Shown here: in pieces, positions 23,515-36,600 of the stretch
Position numbering within the stretch: the first letter of the stretch is position 1
Layout of the letters: every line of letters starts with the position of its first letter
Assembly: GCF_021155765.1 (NCBI RefSeq)
Contig: NC_060107.1
Coordinates: 5,752,501-5,816,500 of the forward strand
Length of the DNA stretch: 64,000 nucleotides
Direction: 5' to 3'
DNA from: Diprion similis
Taxonomy: Eukaryota; Arthropoda; Insecta; Hymenoptera; Diprionidae
The notes under the pieces: generated by a model
Database searches by the model: none
Seen by the model: the letters and a program-made list of their open reading frames with translations, nothing else
What the model was told of the DNA's origin: nothing
Program-made: the position numbers and the translations under genes

Positions 23515-26500
23515 ATGTCGAGTCTACGACGTCCTCCTGGTCCAGTGCGTCAGTTGTCGCTGCAGCAGCCTCCGCGACGTCAACAAGTACGACGTCAGCG
23601 ATCGGCTGAGGACGACAACAAGCCACTGCAGGTGTTCGCGAATCCGATACGAAATCGGCTTCAGTGTCAAGATGGAAAGGTGGACCCGGGTCGTCCGAAG
23701 GTGCGGGTTGCGTGGGACGATGACAACCAGGAGTCGGTGGAGAACGGGGTGGCGGTTATCGCGAGGCAGATACCAGGGAAGCCGAGACCACCAACGGCGA
23801 GGACGAAGGTCACCACTCGTCCAGCGATAAGCGAAAAAGCCACGATTCTATACTCGAGACAAGAATTGGCCGAGAGGTTACGCCTCGCGTGGAAACAGCG
23901 AGAAGAGAACAGAGCCAACATCGATATATTCCTTGCCCAAAACGCCGTCGAATCAAACTGCGACTCAAGGCCATCGTCCTGCGCGACTTCCGCACCATCC
24001 TCGGGAATAAGAAGACGAGAACCGATCGCCGATCCGCGGACCAACAGGATAAGCTCTCGAGTGACGCCGAGCAGTGAAACAAGGATGTCATGCACATCCG
24101 TAACGATGACACCTGAGAAAGCGTCGCACCAAGAAGAAAACATCGTTGCAAGTTTAAAACCATCACCTAGTGTTCTGCAAGAATCGGAGAACGGATCAGT
24201 CATCACCGTGGCAAAAGTCCCGACGGATGCTCTTATGGAAAAGCTTGAAATATCCAAGGAAAGAGCATCTGATCAGGGTTCGATTCCTGTTCAGTCAACT
24301 TCCAATTCAGACACCATCGATGCAGTTGCGGTTTTTGTCGACGTCGAGGAGGGCAGGACCAGTCTTCCAGATGATGGCAAAATTTCAGCGAACCGAGAAC
24401 TGCCGCAGAAGGATGGCGATGAGCATCAGGACGTGGTGGAGGGGGAGCTGAGAGACGATGGAGACGTGACGGTAGATGATGTGCCCTCTTCTTTTTGCGT
24501 TCCGAAGAAGACGGACCAAGACGCCGGTGGCGTCAAGGAGTCATTAACGTCATCGTCGACGATAAGCGCGAAGACTAAGCGAGCAAATTTTTCAAACAAT
24601 ACGCTTCACTTGCAAAGAATTTCGACGAACGGATCAGCAACAACAACAGCATCAATTACTCCTGGACAAAGTACAACAGAGCGGCGAGAAAGAAGTCAAG
24701 TCCCGACTCAGATCACTAGGGAGCATAATTACGGTGTTAGTGGTGTAATGTCAACGGTAGAAACGGGCCGAATGCGGCGAACAAATTCGGCACCACCGGT
24801 CCAGCATCGTCGACAATCATCTGGTGCCCAGAGCGCAGGACCAGGTGGTAGAACCCATGTCAGCATAGTAATCGACGCGCCGTCAATCGGGCCATCGTCT
24901 TCGTCATCGCAGGAAACGAAGGCAGAATTGGGGGCAGCGGCCGAAGCGCTGTTGAAAGGATCACCCTCAATTTCCAATCGGGCGATAAAATCAGCTCCGA
25001 TAATAAAAAGGCGAGCGAAAAGCGGCAAGCGACGATCGGGCGGAAGTGGTGGAGGCAGGATAAGCGACGGGGGTGAAGAAGAGGCCCAGAATTCGGACGG
25101 TAAGTCCCGACGTTCTGGGGGACGAGGACGACCCTCGCTCCAGACGAAGGTCCCCGACGTTGTCACGATGGTGTCTCTCGTCAGTTCGGCCGACAGCGAC
25201 AGCGACATCGACCAGAACTCACCGAGGGATGACAAGCTCATTCATGAGCTCAGAAGCAAGCTGCCAACCACACCCATCATTAAGACATCATCTACTGCAG
25301 GATGTCCGGCAATGGCTTCAACACTTCAAAGGAAACCCATCAAGTCAGGTGAAAAAAAATTGTAGAGTAAAAGTTTCGGGTATAAATTTCGAATCGTTAA
25401 CCATTTGGAATTTTGACAATTGATCTATAACTGTCAATCTGCCCTTTGAAACTTCGAAACGTTGATCCGCGCCGAAAATCAACATTAGATAATTGAAATG
25501 TTGCTGAACTTTGGGTACCAAAATTGATCCTCGCGATCTATTGCTCCTTGCGATTTGGGGAGGTGTCGATTTAATAAGAAACACGCAAAGACGTTATTAC
25601 ATTGTTCACTTTCCATAATGGCACAGGGGTGTGGCAAAGTGCCGGCGGTAATAATTGGCCGGAGTTAATTAGACCCTAGATGACGACACGCAACCATCGC
25701 ATTCCACCTTCTTCTTCGTTGACACACGACTTCGCGTAGTAATTATCATTCCTCTTGCGCCGCGTCCACATATATAATCCACGTGCACAAAAAATATTTG
25801 CAAATTTATACTTGTCACACTTATCTCACTAATCTTATCAGTTACAGTTCGTCATACACGCGCACAACTTAATCAGATCGTGTGATTTACTCAAAAGACT
25901 CGGGATGTATTCGAAAGAAATCTTCGACAGTATAACAAGCGGTGTACACGGAAAAGTTGTGGATCGAAAGAGCCGCGATAAATGTATTATATATATATAT
26001 ATATTATATATATATATATATATAATAGGTACAGTTATTAACAGATTCCATCAACCTGTCGTCCCTGACCCAATTTTTAACAAACGTTTTACAGAACCGT
26101 CAAACGCTAATAAACCGGTCACGAGATAAAAGTTTTCCGTACGTTATAACCGTCTATTGTATCCCTATAACAACTGCAGTTTGATGGGCACGACGTGACG
26201 GGCAGAGAGCTTTTCCTTTTCATAAGAGGAAGAAAGGAGAAGAAAATTATCGCGAATAATTTCATGAGTGACTATAGCGATGACTGAATCAAGGGGGGGA
26301 GGGGGCAAGAATTAACGATGGAACAAATTTCGCGCTACAGACTCGCAATCAGTACACTATCTGCGATTTAACTACATGTGTACACACGTACCTGTATGAT
26401 ATGTAACAGCTTCAAGTTAATATTAAAATCGATGCGCATAACAATTTTCACCGTGCGTCAATCAGGCACATCCATCAATGCCGCGGTGCAGTTCGTACAA

Positions 26501-28935
26501 GTGAAAGTTAGTTAGTTAAATAGTTTCGTTTCCAACCGAATCACGTATAAGGTTTGAAGCGGACCGAATAAGGCACCATACATAGATAAGGATATATGGA
26601 GGGGATGTAGAAAAGGATTCAATTCTTTTGTTGAAATCCTCGAAAGGATTGAAATCTTTTGTCGATATTGAAACTTTATCGCAACGTCGATTGCGGTTTA
26701 AAACCAGGAGAAAATGTAATCGTATCACGTTACGTAGCTCGAGATCTTACAGGATGTACTTAAAAATAAATTGCAGATCAACGCATCACGCGATACACAT
26801 CAAGATTAAAGTTTTCAAGCCTTTGAGTCATAGTGCTAAGTATATTCTTACCACCTATTTTATATCCATTTTTTTTATATTCAGAGAACGTTTCAGAATA
26901 TTTCTTTGCGGTTTTATTGCTATTATTGTTAGAAACAAGTTGATTGAAAAAAATCGTGAAAATTGATGGAATAATTCATTTAATTGGAGCAGGTTTGTCA
27001 AGCTGTTGCATCTTCTTCAAACAATAACTGCAACTAAGTTGCTCATCGATTTTTTAGTACATAAAAATGCTTGCTAGATTCTCTTTTTACCGGCAACGCA
27101 GTGCATACAGTAAGAAAATAGTAATAAGTATGAATTCATGGGTATTTCAGCTGTGATCGATCGGACGCGATAATTATATTTGAAAATAGATGACGCGTTT
27201 ACACGGATACACGAATATTATCTTATATTGTTGAACGAATTGTCCGTTAATTTGATTTTATAGCAGAGGGTTCCCTGCTGCGAAATGATGTACAAGGAGT
27301 CCTCCTTTCAGCATTTGTAGTTGACGGGGATGCTCGACGTGCATGTTGCGTCGGATTTTGCCTGTCGATAAATCCGTGATACCATCGCAATTCAATTATG
27401 ATATAACAATGAACGAATATCGATAAAACGCGAAACACTAGCAGTTTCATCGAAAGAATCTGAAGTACGATCGTCAAATTTTATAAGAGCAAATCCAAAA
27501 ATTTATAAATAGCGGAATATTCCCGAAACGATTTCCAAGTTTGAAAATAAGAACAATCAAACCCAAGATCCAAAGCCCTGAATTGAAAGGTGTTTAATTG
27601 ATATTTTCCCCGGATGCAGTGTCCTTTCAACAGGAATCGTTCGACTTTGAAAGGGACGAAAACCCGAAGGACGAACGGAAGTGGGGAGTGGTCGGAGTAT
27701 TCGGACAGCAAAAATTTCCGGTCGTATGCCGAAGCGGAGGAAGTGCTCTTCCAACACCGGAAGAAGCGACGAGTTGGAAATCCGACGACACTCCGGCGCT
27801 CTCGACGACCGCGAGAAACGAATTCAATGATCCTGAGGACGCTTTCATCGCCCCGGTAACCGATCGGGAAAAAAGATGTCTGGCTGTTCCGATCGGAGAT
27901 CCGATTCGCGACAAGAAACGGAGGCTTCTGCGGACGAAAAGCACGCCGCAGCATCCCTGGTGAGTTTTTATTTATATATCTAGAGAATATTGTTAAATTT
28001 ACTAAATATGGCGACGAAAGAGGGGTGGGTTTCGAGTTGAAAATCCGAATTTGAGAAGTGTTTGAAAATTTTTAAAAGCGCGGAACTTGGGAGTAAAGAA
28101 AACAAACTTCGACGAAACAACAAAGTTTCTAATGATCGGATATCCGACGTCTCAAGTTTGATTTCTTGACTTTAAGTTTCGTCACCACAAAATTCGGAAT
28201 TTGGCGCTTTCGCAGGATTTCAATTTCAGAATTTCAACCCCACGCGACCAAACATAGCGAAAGAAATGTTGTGTTCTTTCAAATAAATGTGTCTTCCCTT
28301 GATAACAAAAATTATTAATCTGTCCTCTACTTTGGTGGCGTGAAAAAATAATGTTTCTTTGTTTTGAAAAAATACTTATTTCGCAATATCGGATCGACAT
28401 ACATATTTGTTAACTTGAACAAATCCTTTCTCTGTGCCCAGTTCTAACACCGTAATTTTACTTTCCTTTTATCAAACCTTTTCCTGGGCTAAACTTCGGT
28501 CAATTTATACATATATATATATCTTAGAAAATATTTGCGAATCGGAGTACATTGAATACTCGACGATTAAGAAGAGCAGCAAAAAAACAAGAACAAGAAA
28601 AAATAGGGGATGGTGCTGGGTCGAAACTGGCTCCTGGAAATCGTATGCAAATAATTCGGCGCCGAGGATCGAGGTGGTACAAGCGTATAATAAATCTGCG
28701 AAATAGAATAAGAATAAGGGATAAGGATAATTCTGTGGCCTCGTTTATATTCATTCTATCGTTGTTTTAAAATCGCGAAGGTATCACGAAGTCCGCGATT
28801 CCCGGCCTTCTTATTATACATACTCAGATCTGCATGATAGGTTCGATTCGTTCTGATTTACGAGGACTGCGAGCCAAAAATGGAACGCTTCACCGACTCG
28901 TGTTACTCCTGCAGGTGGGTGTAAGTATACATGTA

Positions 28936-28973
<38 letters not shown>

Positions 28974-29545
28974 CTACCATCCGCCAAGCAGAAGATAATA
29001 TCTTTGGATTAAGTATAGCTGATATCTTTGTATAAGCTAACCGCTATGTTACACATCCTGCAGGAAAAGTAAGGATCTTTAATTCGGCTTGGAATCACAA
29101 ATCTGCACGCCAGGTTTATGAGCGAAAATAATAATAGTAACATCGAAATATTAATATATTATTATCCGCATATTTGAAATCAACTTTCGGACAGATTTTC
29201 ATTAAATTTTCTTTCTAAAAACCTGTGTAATAGTATATAAAGTTTAGTTTTTCAATGTGGAAATAACTATAATTTTTTCATCCCGCAACCTTTGAAAAAG
29301 AATCTATTTTCACGTGGACAAAAACTTCGATTACAGTTTTTTGTCTTTTTTTTTTTACACTCTTTTCTGACGCTTTCACCTTCTTTTTTTTCTTCCTTAT
29401 TTTTCGCCCAATTTTTTGACGGACGTTTAACAAGTTACTTATGAATTGTTTGCTCTTTTCAATCCGATTATGACCCAAGTTTAGTCAATCATTAATCACT
29501 CTACATAGGTACATCGTTAATCTCTAAAAGATATGTATATGCAAG

Positions 29546-29582
<37 letters not shown>

Positions 29583-32018
29583 GTGCGTGTTTATTTATGT
29601 ATACGTATATGTGCCCATGTAGGCATAACTGCTTTATCATTTTTCGCAATTATTACTCATCGGCAACAGAAATAGATTACAAGCATATTACTGTGCGATC
29701 GAACATCCTTTACAAACTTATAAACGAAAGTTAGTTACAACTTACATCCTCCAAAGAGATACGGGAACAAATGTGAGCCAGTTGATAGCTTGTATTACAT
29801 ATACATATAATTACATAATGAATGACAGAGCTAGTGACCTGGCGTAAAACCTCTCACAAAACTTTATAACTCTGAGCAACTATATGTTTCTCCTTTCACT
29901 TCGCGTATTGCCATTCTCACAATTTAACAACAACAACAACCGTATTGATAACGATGATGATTATAAATTTTTAAAATCATTGGGTTAATCAATATCTTGA
30001 TCTATATCTTTCAATGACACGTGATTTCTGTTAAACTGTAATTGATTCAACATTCAAGATAACACATTTTCGCAATGATAGTTTAATAAAATATAAAAAA
30101 AAAAAAAAAAAATCTACACTTTACAATCTGCAGCGGCGAAAGAGTGGATAAGAAATCGCTTTTATTTACTGTCAATCATATGTATTATATGTGTACCTAT
30201 ATAATGTACTTGGGGTGAAATGATCGACGTTAAGCGCTACGCAACACAAATAATAGATCTGTGTGTGTGTGTGTCTAACATGTATTGCAGATGTCTGAGA
30301 CTGGAAAGATGGGACAGGTGTATACCTACAGGGATATTGTAAAAGAACGACAATGGTTATTCAGTTTCGTAAGTGGAACTGGGACAATCGATTAAATACA
30401 TTCCGTAGCTCCGGTTGATCCCGATGTATTTAGTCTACTGTATACATAACTTATACATGTATACATAGAATTATGAGGAGCATGATAAGAGGAGAAAATA
30501 ATTATTGTCTGCAGATTCGTCCCGGGAATGGGATAGTTATTTTTGACGATCATTGGTATTGGCAGCGATTTTCATCATTCTTATTTTTCGTTTTTAGTGC
30601 TCCTGACGAGAGACTTTTGAACTCTCCGGTTACACCTTCCACGGAGAATTCGACTTTGAGAACGATTAGAGATCACGAGGTTGCAATTGATAAGACGACC
30701 GCTTTTTCAGCCGCGAGTAACGAACTTCCGGTGTCTAAGGTGAGTTTCGATGGAAATTTATTTTCCTGAAAATGGTGTGTCTGTTTGATAAGACTGATAT
30801 CGATGAAGAAAAAGAAAAACGAATATGAGTTCAAAAGTCGGCCGTTTCCGTTTTCAAATCATCATTGGATAATAATTTATCGAACAACTAAGACCCAAAA
30901 TCTAAAAATCCTTGTTGTCAAAAATCACTTCGCTATTTTCTTTGTTCTTGAAAAATTAAACTGCCGTTAAAATCGTGGATATTTCTTCTTGCCAATCGTT
31001 TATGAGGTAAATTTAAGCGATACCTAATAAAGAGTGTTGAAGTATGCATAAAACATGCCGCTAATAAAATTCTGGCAGCTTTGTTTAAACATATAACAAC
31101 ACACACCGGTTATAAATATCTACATATTGCTTATCTGGTGGGTAATTCTTGAAATGTAATTGATTAACGGTATTCGTGTAATTTTTTTTCATCTCAATTA
31201 CGATATCAGACCGAAACAAGGAGCGAAATACTGGGAACAGAAACAAATCCAGAGACTAAAGCGACGTCTTCTTTCTCTGAGCCGCAATTTCAAACGAGGA
31301 AAGAACGCGAATGCTGGCATTTGTATAGAAGGATGTGCGATAAAGGAGTTTACGTATCGTTCGACACTGTTCTCAGGTTGGTAGCAATCACACAATTACA
31401 TGATTATCATGACCAAAAGCGCAAATTGCATTTCTAATCCGTTTGGAAAAAAAAAATTTCCTGCTCACTTCACTATGTTAACAGGATACAGTATAAAACT
31501 ATAGATAAGATAAGTCTCGGCGGTTTGACGAGTGAGACATACTCGCAACTGTAATTTATTTGCCATTCAATATGCCGGTTGTCTCTGATGTATGTACATA
31601 GCCGTCAAATTGACAGGCTGGTCAAAATATTATCGAAAGTACAAAAATTATATCAAGCTGAGAAACGATCACCAAGTTACCGATGTGTAAATTGCTATCG
31701 AAATAGCTTCCCCTTCGTTTCGTTGGGCAGATTTTCAATATAACTTTCGATTATACACGTATTTTTCTACATGCATGTGGAGACTAAAACTGTTTTAGTC
31801 GAATTCAATTCGTCAAATTTCAGTTTCACCTTGTGAACTGAACGTTATATTTCATCAGTTTATTCTTTCTTTGGTTCGACAATTTTTCCAACAGACTGTA
31901 CACTCGATACCGGCTACGCAGCTTGAGCCTGAACCCTTACTTTGTATGTTTCAGAGGCATGCTAACACCAACGGAATACCGGTTGCGGCAAAAGGAAGCA
32001 TCGCCATCTGACTGCTGA
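23515..32018 (+). CDS. uncharacterised, mostly disordered protein with an ordered-looking C-terminus
   Basis: I do not recognise the family. A first coding exon, 23515-25348, encodes 611 residues rich in Ser, Arg, Pro, Glu and Gly, with one ordered-looking early segment (ILYSRQELAERLRLAWKQRE, then NIDIFL) and a second near its end (DDKLIHELRSKLPTT). Further plausible exons follow: 27634-27959, 28865-28914 (or from 28841), 30598-30739, 31210-31376 and 31955-32018. The last four join perfectly in phase and end at TGA 32016-32018 with KERECWHLYRRMCDKG followed by VSFDTVLRGMLTPTEYR. Phase does not close between 25348 (phase 1) and 27634 (phase 0), nor between 27959 (phase 2) and 28865 (phase 0), so at least one exon is missing in each gap or two genes are involved. 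The ordered C-terminus suggests a conserved interaction motif. Introns hold TA and GT microsatellites. Confidence 0.55.
25986..26024. repeat. TA microsatellite
   Basis: Two runs of TA dinucleotides separated by one phase slip, inside a presumed intron of the 23.5-32.0 kb gene. Confidence 0.9.
28936..28970. repeat. TA microsatellite
   Basis: Uninterrupted TA dinucleotide run just downstream of the splice donor at 28915, in an intron. Confidence 0.9.
29549..29577. repeat. AT microsatellite
   Basis: AT dinucleotide run in the long intron between exons ending 28914 and starting 30598. Confidence 0.85.
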
Positions 32019-33699
32019 CGTGGCCAGAGTTAATTTGGCACGCGAAATTGGCAATGGGAAAAACAAAAGCGGTGTAAAAATTGCCGGAAAAAATCCATTG
32101 ACAAAAATAATAAAAATAACACACGTACCAAAGTAGATACCGATACGTAAGATTTGCAATTTGTGTACGCCGCGACGCTCGTTATTACGCGCAGCGAGAG
32201 AATTTAAAAAAAAAAAAAAAAAAAAGACACACACACACACACAATATAACTGCAGTATTAAATCGTAAAGAATGATATTTTTTTTTCTTTCATAAATCAA
32301 AGAATAGAAACTTGATTTTTCAACGGTCAGGATAGAGGAAAGTAAGTATCTTTGTGCGCATGATGATGCAGTGGACTAATAATTTCACGATTTTTGTGTC
32401 GTACATACAACGTGTTTTAACAATGCGTATAATTATGAAAATTCACGTAGTAGAACCGTGCGATTTCACTTCTTAGATCATTTTTTTTTTTTTTTTTTTT
32501 TGTGGTATAATAAATCAAACGCTTCGTCATATATACATAAATTATATATTAACTTGAAATGTCGAAGCCTAAGAATTTTCGAGTGTGGTAAAACTCGTTG
32601 GGCGCGCTGAAAGTGGATAATTTGAAAATGAAAAGAGATTGAGGTAAAGAAAAAAAGCAATCCAATTGATAATTAGCGGTAACGAGCTTTTGTTAAAAAC
32701 TGCCTATTTTTAGACCGTGCGTACGTAGGTATGTACATATATACATATATATACAACACTGTAGAAGTGTAGAGACTGTTGTTACTAATATATTATATTA
32801 TTATATAATATAGATTATATATATGGTAGCTGTATAACAATTTGCCAAGAATTTTTTCATTCATTTAAAAGAAAGAAAGAAAAACTGAGAATTACATTCT
32901 ATGATACCCGAACCTAGTATTATACTATATATTATACGTGTCTTCATTATTATTCTTATTATTATTATTATTTGTATAAAGGTTTTTACCACTCGACTCA
33001 TTTTGTAATCGAACTATCGCCTTGCTCAATAAAACAGTTGACTCGTTGTTACCATACGATTTTTAATCCCTATCACGCATTACATCGGTATACTAATAGT
33101 TACAAATTTACCGGGATGTTATCTCGAAAATAAATATCAACCGAAAGACATTGGGTTCGTTACTTATTTGATTATATGTGGATTATATGAAATATCGAGC
33201 TCGATGTTGTCAGCATTCATACCAGTATTGCCCAATTATTTCGCGTGAATTTCTAATTAACGAATCATCACTTATGAAGATTTCAGGATGAAATGTGAGA
33301 GTTAGAAAAAGTTTCAATGCCAAACGATCTATTAGTACCCAAGTCTGAAAACTTATAAGGGAAAACTGTAATACCGGTAGTCGATAAGACTATGAAATCC
33401 TACATTATCAACAATCAAAGATGGGAAATTCAGAAGTTACCGACAGAGAACGGTTATTGTTTGGATATTTTCTACTCTAAATTTTAATGCAGTTTACGTT
33501 AGGTTTATGTATGTTGATAAACGCAGCGAATGGAAGGGCGGAGAAAGAAGAGGGGGGGTAATTGTAAGTGGTGGTTTAGTTTTAAGAAAAATGTAAATGT
33601 CACAATCCGAGAGATATTTTAAATTCATTGCAATGGCACGATGACACGTGCTGAAGTGTATTCGTCATGTTTTTTTGCTGCTTTCACATCGAATCAATC
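32019..33699. other. 3' flank and intergenic region before LRSAM1
   Basis: AT-rich sequence with a CA microsatellite at about 32226-32243, a T run near 32479-32501 and TA-rich blocks near 32735-32825. AATAAA-like sequences occur, for example near 33028 (caataaaac). This is probably the 3' UTR of the upstream gene and then spacer. No coding frame. Confidence 0.5.
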
Positions 33700-36600
33700 A
33701 TGTCAAATTTGGGAAAATATGGAAATAAAGTTCAAGTCGACTACAAAGCTCGCCTCGAACACAAATTGTATCTGGTAAGTGTCGATTTTTCCTTTCATTA
33801 GCATTTCTACATTCATGCAATAGTATTTATACATTTCGAAATTGAAAACAACGATCAGCTAGCTATTATTTTCGAACAAAAGGCATCACGATTTTCGATA
33901 TTGCGCGCTAATTTTTACCATTCCATAATAAAAGTATGTGAATAAATGTAACACAGAACATGTAGAAATTAATGACACATATCTCATCAACCGTCGACAA
34001 CAAACCTATGACTCATGATGTAATTGATTTGTTTATTTAGATGTTGAAAAGAGTGAATGCAAGGAAAAAGGAGAGATTATGCAACTTACATTTAAAAAAA
34101 AAAATTACCGACTTGTGTAAGGTTTGTTTAATGTTCTTTTTTCAGGCCCGAGAAAATCCAGAGCCCGTATTTGATATATCGGAATGCGCGCTGAAGAGTG
34201 TTCCGTCTGGTATATATTCCCTGTGTAAAGTATTTAGAAAGAAAGTTCTATGGATGCAATGCAACAAGTTAAGTTCGCTCTCAGGAGGTGGTGCCTTAAG
34301 CGATCTATCGCTTCTCACAGTATTGGATCTACACGACAATTGCTTCACTTTTTTACCGGGTGATATAGCTTACCTTACATCGCTCAAGGTAATCTAAAAC
34401 AATTCGCAAAATGCGCTTGCGACCTGCTTCACTGATTCATTGAAATGCAGATTCAGTTACATTGCGAACATTTTTTTTCTCAACTCGGATTATTTGATCG
34501 CTGCGCCTGAAATTGATTCGAGCAAGCTTGATCAAAAATTCCAGTTGCCAAAATAAAACCAAGTAAAATTAAGTTAGTTAAGAATTGCACTGATTGCTAT
34601 TAGAATTTGTTTAGATCAAGCTTAGTCGCTCGAAGATTTCAGGTACATAAAAAAATTCAGCGATATGAATAGATGTTCAAGCTTTCTAAGAATCGTTTAT
34701 TGCTAAAACTTTGATGATATTTTTTCCCAACACAGCGAATCCTAAAGAAAACGTGATTCTGCTCTGAGTAAAAAAATTTTTAAAAAATTAGAATTATAGT
34801 TTCTTCGTGAATAAAAAATATAAATTTAGATATAGGCTTCTTTTTACAATAATTATAAAGTCCATTTATTGAAGAAAAAACTACAACTCATTATGAATTT
34901 TATGAAAACAATGACAGAAATAACTTTCCCAAAAGCCTATATCTTTATGAGTGTCATAAACGATTTTTCATCATCTGAATAAATATCGTATGTATTCAAT
35001 TTATCAAAATTAATTCCTAGTAGTCCTTTCAATGAGACATCAATAATATCACTATCAAATGTGGATACTCCATAACTATACCGGATGAATGTAAATTGAT
35101 GATTATATTTTTGCTTGCAGGAACTGTACCTACAAAATAACGCGATCAGGAAGCTACCGATTGAAATACTCAATCTAACAAATTTATCAGTTCTTAATGT
35201 TGCCCAGAATAATTTGAAACAATTACCGGAATCAATGGGAGAGCTACGCCAGCTCACTGTGCTCGACATAAGCCATAACAAACACCTTGATAAGCTACCT
35301 AAATCATTAGGTTACTCGCAGTTGTTATCAGAGATAAAAATTGAAGGACTGAGACTTTCTTACCCACCACAGGACGTAATCTCTGGTGGCGTTGTTGTGA
35401 TAGTTGCTTTTTTGGCTAGAGAATCCGGGGTTGAATACGCCCCAGAAAATAGTATCCAAACAACGGACACCACTCGAAATTCAAGCTCTGAAAATAGACA
35501 AATGAGTTATCAGAATATAGACAATGATATTCAGGTTCAACTTATTGATATTTTTCATCAATAGATCTATGTTGTAACCACTACATCACCATAGTTAATC
35601 ATTTTATAATTTTCCATTTTTAGGCGACGTTAATGAAGTTAGAAAAAAACAAGGCATGTTTTTATGTTATTCGTAAGCTTCGTTTATTTTTCATTATCAC
35701 GTTATCATCATAGCTTAACACACATTGTAGTTTCCAAATTATTGTTCAATGTTCATACATAGTCAGTTAATATTCACTCATAAGTAACTATGCCAATTTT
35801 TATATTTTTTTTATATTTAGAAACCCAAGCTGAATCTTTGAAAATAGTCGTGGAACAGATCTAAGAACGTTATCACTTGTGAAAATTTTAATTTACCAAT
35901 TTCAACGATCAATTCATACGCTATTCATTCTGCGTTCGTTTCTTCATTACACACTTTTTGCTTCTGTTTGGATATAGTAATGCGATTAGCATTTCGTTTT
36001 CTGTGCAATCTCAATTTGGTTTCCAAAATTAGCTTGATTCAAAATATGGATTTACTCAACTAACGATATGTATTTAATTCAGGAACACCGACAAAACGCG
36101 CTTTTAGAAGTGGAGAAAAATATTCGCGAGCAACAAAAATATGAGCACAAATTGCAGTCCTCAATCAAAGCTCACAGAGAAAAGGTGAGAAAAACTTGTT
36201 GAAATTCAATTTTCATTTCATTTAATACTACGAATTCAAAGCTTCTGGAGGATTTGGCGTTGCAACAAACACAATTGGAACAAGAAATCGAAAAGGTTCA
36301 ACAGGAAAGAGACCATGATCGGGCACGCTTGCTATCTTATATCTGTAATGGTAAAGTACTGGTTATTTACAACTGCGTATGAGAAACATAAAAAAACTAG
36401 AGAGAAGAAAACACTCATCGTCCAATGATATTTCAGCTGAAAAAGAAGCTGACAATGTGATCAAGGAATTTCTGCATCATAGCGAAGAAGAGAGACAAAG
36501 CCAGGCAGAGCTTTTGGATAAAGAAAAACTTGAAGAAGTTCAATTACTGGCAGCAAGTCATTCGGCACAATTCAATCTGCGTACAAAAGACACCCTCAGT

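Noticed and set aside
23667-24257. 196-codon minus-strand frame
   Set aside because: Shadow of the GC-richer first coding exon of the 23.5-kb gene on the other strand.
27614-27859. Alternative plus frame over the 27634-27959 exon
   Set aside because: It hits a stop at about 27859, whereas the chosen frame is open up to the strong GTGAGT donor at 27960.
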